From: Platerodrilus igneus
Taxonomy: Eukaryota > Arthropoda > Insecta > Coleoptera > Lycidae
Direction of reading: 5' to 3'
NCBI GenBank assembly: GCA_036346225.1
Contig: JARFIW010001364.1
Span: 248,001 to 312,000 of the forward strand
Length of the DNA stretch: 64,000 nt
Part shown: one piece after another, positions 41,530 to 52,869 of the stretch
Layout: every line of letters starts with the position of its first letter
Position numbering within the stretch: position 1 is the stretch's first letter
Position numbers and translations under genes: made by a program
The notes under the pieces: generated by a model
Database searches by the model: none
What the model was told of the DNA's origin: nothing
What the model saw: only the letters and a program-made list of their open reading frames with translations

Positions 41530-42480
41530 CTACCTGGGCGGAGGTTGACAGTAAGGGTAATGATTGTCCACTGAAATGACAGGGTGTCTTAGGTTTTTCA
41601 AATGAATGTACTTTGTTATTTTGCCGTTGTCTACTACTGCTATATTTTTATCTGATATTTTCTTAATTTTGAATAGTCCTAAATTTCTGGGTGCTGTTTT
41701 ATGTCGCTTGCTTTGAAAATTTTTCTCATACACGGTTTGTCCTATTGAAAATTTATTTGCGTCGGTATTTTTGTTTCGGGTTGTGGTGATACGTTCTTTA
41801 TCGTTCTCTAATTTATCTTTTACCTTGTCGTAAGTTATTTTTAGTTTTTCTTTGTGATCTTTTGCATATTGTCGATATACTTCCTTGTTGTAGTGTATGT
41901 CATAGGGATTTCGTGAATCTGAATGTCCTAAGGTTAATTCTAAGGGTGTAAAATTTGTTGATTAGTGAATTGTATTATTATAGGCGATTAGTGCGTATGA
42001 CATTAGATTGGTTATATGTTCCTTCTTATAATTTATTTTTAATAATCGAATTTGTTCTAACAGGGTAAAATGTAGTCGTTCAATTAGTCCGTTTGATTCA
42101 GGGTGGTTTTCCGTTATGAAATGAATTTTTATTTTGTGAAGGTCTAAAGTGTTTTGTATTGTCTCGTTTTTAAATTCGCAACCATTGTCTAGAGTTATTG
42201 ATTCGAATGTTCCATAAAATGTGAAATACTGTAAAAATCCTTGGGTCACGTCGATGCTGTCTTTGGAGGTGATTGGTATTGCTTGGCCTACTTTTGTGAA
42301 TGCGTCTACAATTGTTAAACAGTTTTGCGCTTCTACTACTAAAGTATCGGCATGTAGTTTTTGAAATGGTTTGTCGAGTGTTTTGGTTAACCTTAAGGGT
42401 ATCTTTGGGGGTTTTCTATCGTATTTCGGTTTGTCACATAATTCACATTGGTTAACGAAATCTGTGGTCAATTCATTCAT
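41530..42480 (-). pseudogene. Gypsy-C integrase
   Basis: 41962-42480 has the zinc-finger end CELCDKPKYDRKPP, then HADTLVV (first Asp), ITLDNGCEFKNE (second Asp) and NHPESNGLIERLHFTL (Glu): the full DDE triad. 41530-41733 holds the C-terminal domain (LGLFKIKKISDKNIAVV). A stop at about 41960 separates the two. The polyprotein is also interrupted between this frame and RNase H near 42.5-42.6 kb. Confidence 0.82.
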
Positions 42481-42602
42481 GTCTTTAAAATAATAACGTC
42501 TTACAAGTTGCTTTATTGTTTCGTTAATTCCACGATGGTTCGTTTTTCCTTCGTGTTGATTCCTAATTACATTGTTTATTTTGTCAGGGTTGTCTAGTGT
42601 TA

Positions 42603-44102
42603 TTAATTTTCTTGTACATCTGATGAGTTCAGGGCCAGAGTTATTGAATAATTTAACGTATAATTCTGAAAATCTTCGGTATTCAAATAGAAATAAAATC
42701 GTTTTTTCTCGAGAGTGTATTTTTTTAGAACTTTAATTATTTGTTCCTCATTGTCATCTTTAGTTATTTGAATTTTGTATATCTTTTTGTTATCTACTTT
42801 TGTATATTTTACGGGATTGGGGTTATTTAAAGCTTCGGTAATTTTAAATTGGTTGGGTTTCATATCGATTGCTTTGTTTAAAATTTTAATCGCGTTCTTA
42901 GGTTCTTCGTTTTGTGTCGAATGTATTGTGTCGATCTCGTCTGGATCTTCCCTTATTTCTTCTTCGTCTACGTTTCCTATAATGGATTCCGTTTCTAATG
43001 CATTGAGTTGGATTCTACTTAAAGCGTCTGCGTTGTTGTTATAAATTCCTTTTTTATATATAATTTCGTAATCGTATTCTTCTAATCTGATTCGCCATCG
43101 TTGTAATTTTGAATTCGATTCTTTAAATTTGCATAGCCATACTAGTGGTCTATGATCGGTGTATATGTTAAATTTTCTTCCGTATAAGTAAGGTCTAAAA
43201 TATTTTGTTGCCCAAATTATGACTAACAATTCTTTTTCGATGGTGCTATATTTTTGTTCGGTTTCGTTTAGGGTTCTGGATGCGTAGCTGATGGGTTTAT
43301 CGCTACCTACCTTTCCTTGGCTCAATACTGCGCGTAATGCTACATTCGATGCGTCTGTCGTCAGTATAAATGGTTTTGAAAAGTCTGGGTATTCTAATAC
43401 AGGGTGATTCATTAATATGTTTTTAATTTTGTCTACGGCTTTAATGAATTCCGGGGTGTGTTCAATTTTGTTTCCCTTTTTTAAACAATTTGTCAGGGGC
43501 TTGGTTATCTGAGAGTGACCTTTAATGAATTTGCGGTAGTAACCACTAAGTCCTAGAAATCCCTTAATTTCTTTGGTTGTCTTTGGTAATGGGTAATTTA
43601 GAACTGCATTTGTTTTGTCGGGATTTGGCATTACTCCTTGGGGTGTTATTACATGTCCTAAAAATGATACTTCTTTTTGTAAAAATTCACTTTTGTCTAA
43701 TTGTACTTTGAAATGTGCTTGTCTTAGTCTTTCAAATACTTCTTTCAATCTTTCTATGTGTTCTACCAATGATGTGGAATAAACTATGATGTCATCTAGG
43801 TACACAAGGCATTTTTCATTGTGTATTCCTCGTAGTATATTGTCCATGACTCTCTGAAAAGTAGCGAGTGCGTTCTTTAATCCAAATGGCATTCGTTTGT
43901 ATTCGTAATGTCCTCTAGGTGTGCTGAAGGCTGTTTTTAATATATCTCTTTCTTCCATGTCTACCTGATGGTATCCTGATGCTAGGTCTAATGTTGAAAA
44001 ATATTGGCATTTGCCTAATTTGTCTAAAATTTTGGTTATATTTGGTAGTGGGTATTTGTCATCTACCGTTTTTTCATTTAACTTTCTATAGTCTATTACC
44101 AT
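42603..44102 (-). CDS. Gypsy-C reverse transcriptase-RNase H, open 499 codons
   Basis: A long open frame with all RT landmarks: [32 protein letters not shown] (catalytic Asp), [25 protein letters not shown] (active site), SEVSFLGH-like and [12 protein letters not shown] blocks, then RNase H with [29 protein letters not shown] and [10 protein letters not shown], and [18 protein letters not shown] at the chromatin-linker end. The domain looks intact. The frame starts within RT; its N-terminal lead-in is in the next frame (44163-44648), so it is part of a broken polyprotein rather than a free-standing gene. Confidence 0.9.
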   Translation of the reverse strand: MVIDYRKLNEKTVDDKYPLPNITKILDKLGKCQYFSTLDLASGYHQVDMEERDILKTAFSTPRGHYEYKRMPFGLKNALATFQRVMDNILRGIHNEKCLVYLDDIIVYSTSLVEHIERLKEVFERLRQAHFKVQLDKSEFLQKEVSFLGHVITPQGVMPNPDKTNAVLNYPLPKTTKEIKGFLGLSGYYRKFIKGHSQITKPLTNCLKKGNKIEHTPEFIKAVDKIKNILMNHPVLEYPDFSKPFILTTDASNVALRAVLSQGKVGSDKPISYASRTLNETEQKYSTIEKELLVIIWATKYFRPYLYGRKFNIYTDHRPLVWLCKFKESNSKLQRWRIRLEEYDYEIIYKKGIYNNNADALSRIQLNALETESIIGNVDEEEIREDPDEIDTIHSTQNEEPKNAIKILNKAIDMKPNQFKITEALNNPNPVKYTKVDNKKIYKIQITKDDNEEQIIKVLKKYTLEKKRFYFYLNTEDFQNYTLNYSITLALNSSDVQEN

Positions 44103-44162
44103 TCCGTACTTTCACTTTCCGGTTGCGTCTAATTTCTTAGGTACTGTTAACACGGGGCTGCT

Positions 44163-45060
44163 CTATGGTGAGTTGGAGTGCTGGATTATGTCTTGTTCTA
44201 ATAAGTCTGCTTCTTGTCTGTCAGCTTCTTCTTGGCTTGCATGAGGTAGTCTATATGCTTTTGTAAAGATTGGTTTATTGTCTGTTAGCTCGATATTATG
44301 TTTTATTGTGTTGGTAAATGTTAGGGGTATTCCTTCGCAATGGAATATGTCGCGGTATTCAAAACATAAGTTTTTAATTGCTCTTTGCTCTTCTTGATTG
44401 ATGTCGGTATTAAAGCGGATGTTAGTTAAATTTTCTCCTAACATTTTGTCATGTTCTATTGGGTGGTAGTCGTTTTCTAAATTTTCGTCTTTTTCCATTT
44501 CGTTAAAATTTAATTCTTCTACGAAAATTGGGTCTGTTAATGATAATTCTACGGGATAGTCGTTTGAATTTAATATCGTTGTAGTGGCATAACTATCTTT
44601 TATTTGCACTAAGGCAGTTGGGGTTTCTACACCTTGTTGAAATGTCATAGGATTTATTATTCCTACTTTTTTGTTAGAATTTACTGGGTTTTTATTTTTC
44701 TTTCCGTTCGGGGTTCTATTGTGTATTTTTGTTCGATTTGAGTGTTTTGAAATTTAATGGGGATTTTTTCGTACTTCGTCCTTAATAAACGGTTTTTTAT
44801 GTCAATGTTGGCTCCTAATTTTCTTAGAAGGTCCATTCCGATTAGTCCGTCGTATTTGTCGTTAAATTCGAATACACAAAATTTATGTTTCATTTTAACA
44901 TTAAATGTTCTCGGTAAGGGTATATTAGCTACGAATTGGTGTAGTGTTGTTTTATAGGCTGTTTTAATTTTAAATGGTTCTCTTTCTACATAATCTAAAT
45001 AATGTTTTTTCACGGTTTTGGGGCTAATTAATGTTTTTGAGGATAGCGTATCGATTAATA
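44163..45060 (-). pseudogene. Gypsy-C protease and RT lead-in
   Basis: 44681-45013 is protease body (HKFCVFEFNDKYDGLIGMDL, the family IGMDLL turn). The active site lies at 45044-45052, where the codons give Asp-Thr-Leu instead of Asp-Thr-Gly. 44163-44648 carries the stretch before RT (IKHNIELTDNKPIFTKAYRL). Stops at about 44660 and 44150 break the polyprotein. With DTL the protease would not be expected to work. Confidence 0.7.
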
Positions 45061-45558
45061 GTTTAAATTCGGCGTGGCGTATTTCTATGTATGATAGTAC
45101 TAAGTGATTTAATTATTTAAGTTTATTAAGTTTGGTCGTTTATGAATTAGTCCATTTGAAAATTTGAGTTCGAGTTTTCTTCGTCGTACTCCTCGTAAGT
45201 TTCGTATTGTTCGTTGCGTTCATAAGTTTCTGCATAGTTTGATTCATCGTTTGTACTTGTCCGAATGTAATTATTCTGGTCAGTGTCAAATTTTTCTACT
45301 TCTTGCTAAAATAGTTCTTCCGATGTAAATTGCGTTCTGATGAGGGTTTGGTCGGATATGTGTTATCTTGGTATTTTGTCCGGTGTTACCAGATGAGTTA
45401 TCCATTGGTGTTGGTTTATCATAATTATTAGGGTTGTTATTATTCATTGGTGTATTTCTACTAGGTTTTGTGTTGAATGCTGGTCTTTGTTGGTTTAGGT
45501 TTGAATTGAATCTTGGCTGGAATGCGGGTTTCGTTAAAGTTGGGTTAAACGTTGGCTT

Positions 45559-46305
45559 TTAAAAATGTTTATATTGATTATTAAAATTTGTATTGTTGAA
45601 ACTTGGGTTATTAATTCGCGGTTGATTTGTTTGTGTGTTGAAGAGTGTGAACTTTTGTTGAGGGATTGTTTGTTTTGTGGTTTGTATAGTTTTTATTGGC
45701 AAATAACTTTTATTCGCTTTGGGGTTGTATAGTCTGTTGCGGTAATACATTACATTTTCTTCTCCTATTACTAGGTTCATGGCTTCTTCTAGATTCTGGG
45801 GACGTTGGAATCTGATCCTATCCGATATTCGTTCTGGTAAAGCGTTTATATACGTGTCCAGTGCCATTTCGTCATACATTTTTGTTTTTAAATGTCGAAC
45901 GTTTTGATCGGGTTCTTCAATTTTTAATTTTGTTAGGATTAAACTTCTCACGTCTTGGCATTTTATTCCGAATTGATAGGGGGATTGGTTGTGTTCCATT
46001 CTGAGGTTTAGTAGGTCTCGTAACAGGCATTTTATGTTACGTTGGTCTCCAAAATATGCGATTAGTATCTGTTTAAATTTTTGCCATTCCTGTAGATCGT
46101 CTTTACTGGCAAATAAAGTTAGTGCCCTTCCGGTTAGTTTACTTATTATCAAGCGTATAAGCAATGAATTCCTTTCGTTATCTTCGGGTTTGTAGAAGGT
46201 TTTCAGAAACATTTCGCATGCTCCAATGTAGGTTCCGAGATGCGCTTGCGTGCCATCAAAGATTTGGGGTGTGTCCAAATAAAGCTTCATGTCAGCGTTA
46301 TTCAT
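45559..46305 (-). CDS. Gypsy-C gag
   Basis: 248 codons opening MNNADMKLYLDTPQIFDGTQ, typical of errantivirus gag (PxFDG at the start of the capsid-like domain). Mid-protein DLLNLRMEHNQSPYQFGIKC and an RFQRPQNLEEAM block match the Gypsy gag pattern; the C-terminal 60 residues are Asn/Gln-rich. No zinc knuckle, which is normal for this lineage. The frame ends at 45559, earlier than expected, with further N-rich sequence to about 45.1 kb in other frames. Confidence 0.75.
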   Translation of the reverse strand: MNNADMKLYLDTPQIFDGTQAHLGTYIGACEMFLKTFYKPEDNERNSLLIRLIISKLTGRALTLFASKDDLQEWQKFKQILIAYFGDQRNIKCLLRDLLNLRMEHNQSPYQFGIKCQDVRSLILTKLKIEEPDQNVRHLKTKMYDEMALDTYINALPERISDRIRFQRPQNLEEAMNLVIGEENVMYYRNRLYNPKANKSYLPIKTIQTTKQTIPQQKFTLFNTQTNQPRINNPSFNNTNFNNQYKHF

Positions 46306-46365
46306 GTTGGTTAAGGGTTGCTATCGCTTTTGGTTAATTTCAAGAAAAAATATTTTTTTTAATTA

Positions 46366-46715
46366 AGGTTTATTTCGCTATTTGTATCATTAATTTTGAT
46401 TTGGATTTATTAATTTTCCGTTTAGGTTGGGTAATTTCAAATTTTGTAAAAATAAAATTTGATTTTGCTATTTGTAACGTTAATTTTGGTTTGGATTTAT
46501 TAATTATCCGTTTAGGTTTGGTAATTTCAAATTTTGTAAAAATTAAGGTTGTTGTTTCTATTTGTAGCGTTAATTTTGGTTTGGATTTATTAATTTTCTT
46601 TTTAGATTGGGTAAATTCAAATTTTGTAAAAATTGGGATTAATTTTGCTATTTTTATCGTTATTTTAGGTTTGGATATATCAATTTTCAGTTTAGACTGC
46701 GTCGGGTTATTTTTA
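46366..46715. repeat. Four tandem 90-bp units in the gypsy-C leader
   Basis: The same element (TTTGTATCATTAATTTTG, TTGGATTTATTAATTTTC, TCAAATTTTGTAAAAAT) starts at 46381, 46471, 46561 and 46651, an exact 90-bp period. It lies between the gag start and a primer-binding-like GACGCAGTC (minus strand, about 46695). The plus-strand frame through it is a consequence of the multiple-of-three period. Confidence 0.9.
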
Positions 46716-46756
46716 GAATCGTAATTGCTGTTATTTGTATTTAGTTACACGGTGCG

Positions 46757-47574
46757 GTAATGAATCTGTGGGATTTATACTCGATAATGTTGATTTAATT
46801 ACTGTAGCCTTGAATTTGCCTTTGGCTCTATGGTTCCCTTTTGTACAAAGGTAACAAATACCCTTGAATTTTAAAACATCACGTTTTTTTTCTAAAGCGA
46901 TGTCTGCCATACAAAATTCTGTTTTATGGTCTTGCTTGCAGAATAAACAAGCTTCAGTGGTTTTATTAGGAGTAACCAATAGACTAGACGCCGATCCTCT
47001 ACCTGGATTTATTGTCCCTGCATTTGTTATCTTATCGTTTTTGTCTGCATCCGGCTTTAGAGCTTGTTCTAAAGACTATATTTCGTTTTTGACAAACTGC
47101 AATATATCTTTCACTTGTTTGTCTACGTTATCTTCTCTTTTAACAGACTCAGACATGGCATTTATTGAAGTTTCTTGTGACGTATCTAGTTTGGCGCCGC
47201 CATAGTCTGCTACTTTCCTATTGTTTTGGCAAAAATACGCCAATCGCATTTCATGAGGCAACGAGTTCATTAAACTAGACTTCACAATCATGTTATACTG
47301 CGTGCTCGCTACTTCCAGAATAGTAAGTGCACGCACAGTCGACGTAATACGATTGTAATTCTTGCGTAAAGTGTTCACGTCAGTCTTCGATTTTACCGCT
47401 TCAATTTTCATGATGATTTCAAAATATTGCTCTATTAGCCGGTCAGAATTCCCGAATTGATCTTTAAGTACCTTCAGTGCTTCTTCATAGAATGCTCCTG
47501 ATGGCGGAAAGCCTTCGATTGCTTCTGGTACTTTACCGGTCACAGACACTCGTAAATAATTAAATCGATCGCCC
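46757..47574 (-). pseudogene. BEL-A gag, downstream part
   Basis: The frame 47076-47549 contains FPPSGAFYEEALKVLKDQFG, the DUF1759-type gag signature of BEL. 46731-46979 contains CLFCKQDHKTEFC and CYLCTKGNH, the paired zinc-binding motifs; the second lacks its last Cys. A stop near 47.07 kb separates them. The frame continues at 58447 on the far side of the palindromic element, interrupted exactly at the TTTGTT duplication. Confidence 0.85.
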
Positions 47575-47580
47575 TTTGTT
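47575..47580. repeat. Left TSD of the palindromic element (TTTGTT)
   Basis: Exact match to 58442-58447. Six-base duplications are characteristic of Polinton/Maverick integration. Confidence 0.88.
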
Positions 47581-49199
47581 AGTAGAGGGTTGACAGGGTT
47601 TCTGCCGCATCATTTCCTCCAGCATCCCCATTTCCTCACACATTTACATGTAAATTCCCATAAGGAGAAAATGAGGAGGGATCCCTCATTTCCTCACATC
47701 TGGACCAAATAGTTTTCTTCGACTAACTATTTTTCATCTTTTGAGATAAATATATCTTGCATATTTATCTTAGCATCCTCATTTGCCCCCACATCTGAAC
47801 CAAATAGCTTTCTTCGACTAACCATTTTTCATCTTTTGAGATAAACCTATCTTGTTTGGTGTCAATTAATATTAGATTTTTTCAGCTACCCGAATCTCTA
47901 GGAATTTTTTAGATTGCATCCCCCAGGGAGCTACCCTAATTGTAAGATTTTCTGCAGGCAGCGATTTTTGCTCATCCCCATAAATTTCTTAGACATACGA
48001 CTCATCAAACTAACCTAGAATTTTACGCAGAATTTGAATCTGCAAACAAATTTAAAATCGGTCCACCCCCTGCAGAGTTACACCTTTAAAGTCCTGAACC
48101 TCTAAATTTTGCTCTTTGCTCCCACATCTGAATGAAAACGTTTTCTTCGGCTAGCCATCGCAGCTTTCGAAATAACCCTATCTTGTTTGGTATCAATTAA
48201 TATTAGATTTTTTTCAGCTACTTGAATCCCTAGGAATTTCTTAGATTGCATCATCCCACGGGGAACAATTTTATGGTCGTCCTTATAAATTTTTCAGTCA
48301 TGCAATACATCAAATTAGTCTAGAATTTTATGCATAATCCGAATCTGTAAACAGATTTAAAATCCGACTACCCCCTACAAAGTTACACTTTTAAAAATCT
48401 CAAAACTCTAAATTTTTGCATGCTTTAAACAACCATTTCCTGAGAAATCTAAAACTGCGGGGATTTTAGAAATGAGTTTTTTATAAGCCATAAGTGTTTA
48501 ATATTTAAAACCAATTTCAAACAGTAATGTACTGTTTAAGAATATTCAAAACGCGGCTTTTAAAATTTTAAACAGTTATTAATTTCTGCTTCAACATTTT
48601 CCTAAATAAGAAAATCACAAATAATTATATGCTCAAACTAAATATGTATTTTTGAAATACATTTCGTTTCCGAACTAATTGCTTTACAATTATGTGACGT
48701 AAAAGTGAAAGTAGCGTAGACCTATCTCTTTATTATTGACTATATGTTTGAGAAATATAATGCATTAGGCAATTCCATATAATTGCTGGGGATTCACACA
48801 ATGTACTTTTTAGTACGTCATTGACTAGGGAAATACGAACTTCATTTTGTAATATAGATCGATTAACGGTTAATTATTTCAAACCGTATATAACGAGGTC
48901 TGAATAGTAAAGCCTATTAGTTCCGCACGCTTTGCGTAACTTAATCGAAATTTTAAACAAATCCTTTCGTATAGTTATTTTTCCTCAAAATCTTTTTAAA
49001 AAATTTAAGTAAGTACATTTTTTTTATTAAAATAGAACACCAATTATTGTGTATTTTGCTATTGTTTCCGATTGTATTTTTAAAACAATTTTTTCAAGGT
49101 AAGGCGCTGTTTTACATATATATTATTTTCAAATTTTAAGGATAGGCTTTTAGCTAAGATAAATAAAAAAATAATTCCCCACAAATATTTTATTAAAAA

Positions 49200-49622
49200 T
49201 TAAATACATTTTACATCAACAAAAGGCTGTAACATTAAAACATTCTCTTTGGAACAGCTTAAGTTATTCAAACAATGGTTTAAGTAGTGATTGTATCTAT
49301 CACCGAATTTTCTTAATTCTTTGAGCCTTGGAAATGAGAATACACTTTCCATGTTTAAAATGTTGTTTGATAAATATTTCGATAGTAACTGCTTCTTCTG
49401 TTGTCCTTTAACATAGACAGTAGCCCCAGGAGGTATGACTTTTTTCAGTAAATCATCCACGTTTGTATATCCACTCGTAGACTGTTCATCCCAGCAAAGT
49501 CCATGGATTCTTTTCTTTAACCACCAAACTTGCTTTTTGAAATCATCACTTAGGGTGTTATACCACACCACCATGTTCAGTATCTTATGCCATATTACAT
49601 TATTTGTTACATCTACATACAT
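49200..49622 (-). CDS. ORF B2, left arm (unknown protein)
   Basis: 140 codons. Conserved-looking features: NVIWHKILNMVVWYN, WWLKKRIHGLCWD, VYVKGQQKKQLLSKYL and a C-terminal HCLNNLSCSKENVLMLQ. This spacing (HGLxW, then YVKGxxKK, then an H/C-rich end with NVxxL) resembles, from memory, a group of uncharacterised proteins found in insect DNA-virus-like and Polinton-like insertions; that is a weak, unverified link. Two further copies lie in the right arm. It starts at the ATG that overlaps the stop of B1 in the sequence ACATGTATGTAG. Confidence 0.6.
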   Translation of the reverse strand: MYVDVTNNVIWHKILNMVVWYNTLSDDFKKQVWWLKKRIHGLCWDEQSTSGYTNVDDLLKKVIPPGATVYVKGQQKKQLLSKYLSNNILNMESVFSFPRLKELRKFGDRYNHYLNHCLNNLSCSKENVLMLQPFVDVKCI

Positions 49623-49847
49623 GTATTGATAACATCTATAAACCTCTGTGGTAACCAGAGTCTGGTGAATCGGGGAATGGCCAAATCTCTAAACATTTGC
49701 GCAAACGATTGCCTTGCACTCGCATCTTTTAAGTATTGGATGGGGTAACATTTAATAGTTTTCAACACTGTCAAGTAATTTAAATTGCTGCAATCATTAG
49801 ACAGAGAAATTCTGGCACGGATCTCTTCCTCTACAAACGTTTAAACC
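49623..49847 (-). CDS. ORF B1, left arm (unknown protein)
   Basis: An open segment of about 70 codons without its own convincing start, reading RISLSNDCSNLNYLTVL, IKCYPIQYLKDASA, FAQMFRDLAIPRFTRL and INTCM before TAG. It follows ORF A in the -1 frame and precedes B2 in the next -1 frame. The same arrangement occurs in all three copies. In the second right-arm copy an ATG at 55752 makes it an 86-codon frame. Confidence 0.45.
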
Positions 49848-50431
49848 CTTTCTTCCTCCGTCGTATTTCCACATACTTTTTTATATCACCTACAAATTTT
49901 TCGTAAAATTCTCGAAAGTTTCCATACCTCAACTCAGCCATTTTAAAACAGATTAATTCTCGCAAATTTAATAGCTTGATGCACTCGTACGCAGGTAGCA
50001 CAATAACATTCCGATCTTTCGTAATTTCCATATTATATAAATTCTCATTTTTCAAAATTGTTCAAGAGCCATATACTTTTATTAAAGGATGTGCTCAGCT
50101 GCAATTTGAAATTTTGACCCAATTGTATGTCAACAACGTCGTCTCCAATAGTCAAACCATTTAATCCGATTTGTTTTGAGTCTTGAGCAAATTGGTGAAT
50201 TTGAAATTTCACTTGAAAAGTACACAAGTTCTTCCAATCGAAGTATGAGAATGTTATCGTAGAATCTGCACACATACCACTACAGCAAATAACTCGGATG
50301 GCAGGTTGAAGACCACCATATAAATCAAAATCAACTTCTATTATATGGTGGTGAGAATTTGGTGGAAATTCGCCTAACCTATAGGTTGTCTTACCAACTA
50401 GTTGGTTGATATTTAATTGTGGTACTCGCAC
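49831..50431 (-). pseudogene. ORF A, left arm, broken by 1-nt insertion
   Basis: Same protein as the intact right-arm ORF A (54530-55129). At about 50053 the left copy has GAAAAATGAG where the right has GAAAAAGAG; the extra T creates a stop after LLNNFEK. The remaining part (49831-50055) resumes with ENLYNMEITKDRNVIVLPAY. Apart from this the two copies differ by only a few residues. Confidence 0.8.
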
Positions 50432-51395
50432 ATCACTTGCAACGTCAACAGAAGAAAAAATCTATCTTTAACTTGTAATTTTAATCAAACTCGACAATAC
50501 TTTGATGACTAATGCACTGGTACAAGACTCCCCCGCCTTTTTGCCGATGGTCGAGCGTGTGCAGCTCCTTATTACGTTAATTGGCGTTAGCAAGTCTTGA
50601 CTGGAAAAGTGACGCGTATATTTGTTTTGTAGTGGGTTTTACCTGTATGTATTTAACCACCAACACCATTTTTAGAATTATTATACAAAATTACTCTTAG
50701 CAGTATTTTTAATATAACTCCGTCGTGTAACCTATCAAATTAGTATAGAATTTTCCTGGGGAATCGAACTTAATTATCACGTCTTTTAAAATTAGCTCCA
50801 ACAAGGACCTGCATAGTGTTTTAATATTCAATAACCTAACAGCAAAGCACCTCTACATTTTTATCTAGATTTAACTCGATAATACAGCAATTTAAAAAAA
50901 AATATTTATACAATATTTTATAGTTATTATTATTTCTATGCACTCGTCTGCGCGGGCGAGTCTATTTAATTAGAGAGAAGCCCGCATTTACTTTAAATAA
51001 AAAATATTCTACGTCATACGTTTCACCAATATGGAATTTCAAGAATGTAAGTGACGCGCGTAATTAAATGCGATATTAAACCAAGTAATTAGATTACTAG
51101 AAATGCACCCTACTTTCTGTTTGAGGAAATTCAGTACAAATTGGAGTAACAATTAAATCATAGATGTCTGTCTATTTCCGAGGCGATGTTTAAATTTTAA
51201 ACCATAGTTTTTTGGAGAAATTTCTGTCACAATATTCCTGCATATTACAGTTTATTCTCTTATACGTTTCTAAATTGTTGTACTCCAACTACAGATATAG
51301 ATCGAATTATGTTAAACTCGATCGGTTTTATATTCACTGGCTACAATATTATTACTTTAGTTTATCTCGGATATTGAACCGTAAAGCATTGTAAC

Positions 51396-51785
51396 TTGAA
51401 AATGATTTCTAGACAAACGTATACCAAGGAATGTTTGCAAGAAGCTCTTAATGAGGTTAAACGAGGTGTTGCAACAATGTACTCTGCTAGTAAGAAGTTT
51501 AGGATTCCAAAGTCGACATTGCGCGACCATCTTATACGATCGCAGAGTAAAAGAGATAAAAGTGTAGACAGTTACATCTCTGATATACAAACAACTAATT
51601 TACAAACTGCGGAAATGTGCACAGGAAGTACTCTAAAATGTGCAGCAACACCTACCTACTCAGATGGTAAAGATGATAAAGAAGTTTGTAAGAGAAGTTG
51701 TAAGATGCAAAAACAAAAGTTTAATATTGAGAAAATGAACTCTGCAATGGAATGCCTGAGGATCTGGATGATTTTATGGAAATAA
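51396..51785 (+). pseudogene. Truncated psq1 copy at the left-arm/loop junction
   Basis: Begins exactly like psq1 of the right arm (MKMISRQTYTKECLQEA) and contains the whole HTH-psq domain (YTKECLQEALNEVKRGVATM through IPKSTLRDHLIRS). After KMNS the homology stops at 51744 and the frame ends at 51785. Beyond the junction another frame reads PEDLDDFMEIIEEIGFIKLL, like the C-terminus of a different protein. The break marks where the palindrome arm ends. Confidence 0.8.
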
Positions 51786-52330
51786 TCGAGGAGATAGGGT
51801 TTATAAAACTGTTGGCAGATATTCAAATGGAATATATACTAAATTGTAAGTTTTTAAGTAAAAATTTAACCACCTCAAGTATTATCATAACAAATGAATG
51901 ATGTGAATTTAGAATTTATTTTTGTATATATTAACTTCTTTATGTTATAAAATATAAAGTACACATTGGTATTGTTTAATTTTTCAAATGTTCACGCAAC
52001 TGAAATGGGTATCTAAGTTCTTATGAAAAGAATTATAACAAAGAGCGCTACATTTAATTTTAATAGAAATGAGTACAACTGCGTGTTTGAAACATACCTT
52101 TTAGTTTAAAATTTTTTTGTTCAACCTCGATGATATTACATAAACCAAGATTCTGCTACTGCTTCCGAGTAACGGAAGTCATGTATTTTTATTGTATCCT
52201 AACAATACCATTATATATAAATAAAACCAAAACGTTTGAAACCATATTTATATTTCAATTCAAATACTTAACAAGTACACTACACATAGAAATATATTTT
52301 TATTCATTAAAACTAATACAGACACAAAAT

Positions 52331-52761
52331 TCACTTTTTTCTCCTTTTAATTGGCAAATGTGTAGTATACATATCCAAATTTTGTATACGATTTTCGTTT
52401 GATCTGAGTTTCGTATAGAGTGTAGCTTTTGGAACATTGTAGATTTCGGAAGCTTCTGAACCAGTAATCCATCCTTTGTTTATTTCGTCAAGGGCTTTAT
52501 TTAAATCCTCTTTAGTATACGATTTAAGTTGTCTCTTTCTTTTTCTGTCAAAAACGTCTGACTTGAAATCTATGTTCTGATCTTTCGCATCAAGATTATC
52601 ATGTGTAGGTTTATCTTGCACTATTTTAGTATTTGCAGGAGATTCATTAGATATACCATTCAAATGTTGGCTAGTTGAACTGTTTGATAAACTTTTTCAT
52701 ATCCTTGACAACTTCTTCTAAAATTTTCATAGCATCTACAGATATAATTTTTTCTCCGGTC
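52331..52761 (-). pseudogene. psq2: second Pipsqueak-type HTH gene, one frameshift
   Basis: Upstream ATG at 52761 starts MTGEKIISVDAMKILEEVV; after about 30 codons a 1-nt shift leads into a frame of 110 codons. It ends with an HTH-psq domain: SYTKEDLNKALDEINKGW, GSEASEIYNVPKATLYTKLR, then a basic tail IKRRKK. HTH-psq domains bind DNA (Pipsqueak, transposase-related proteins). It is distinct from psq1, sharing only the domain pattern. It lies in the loop, so it occurs once. Confidence 0.75.
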
Positions 52762-52869
52762 ATTTATATTACCATGTTTACTTATCAAAATGCAGATGCA
52801 GACTATTCCAATTTTACAATTTTGAAAAATATGTATAAATATTTACCCCCATCTAACTTTGTTGTCGTT

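Larger units (their letters stand above)
40012..46752 (-). mobile_element. Gypsy-C: errantivirus-like Gypsy element with env remnant
   Basis: Minus-strand order is leader with 90-bp repeats, gag (46305-45559), protease (about 45060-44681), RT-RNase H (44648-42603), integrase (42480-41530), env (about 41520-40777), PPT and 3' LTR (40012-40609). An env after pol plus LTR ends reading AGTTA...TAACT are features of insect errantiviruses. The 5' LTR is missing or reduced to about 45 bp (46706-46752). TGCG occurs at both edges (40008-40011 and 46753-46756), a possible 4-bp target duplication. Confidence 0.8.
47581..51744 (+). repeat. Left arm of the palindrome
   Basis: 4164 bp. From the tip inward: terminal repeat with GAGGAAATGAGG-like motifs, two 305-335-bp tandem units (about 47.75-48.42 kb), AT-rich spacer, ORF B2 (49200-49622), B1, ORF A (49831-50431), about 960 bp of noncoding sequence, and the first 349 bp of the psq1 gene (51396-51744). 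The last shared bases with the right arm are ATGAACTCTG. Confidence 0.85.

Noticed and set aside
46401..46724. 107-codon plus-strand hydrophobic protein
   Set aside because: It is a by-product of the 90-bp tandem repeat, whose period is a multiple of three.
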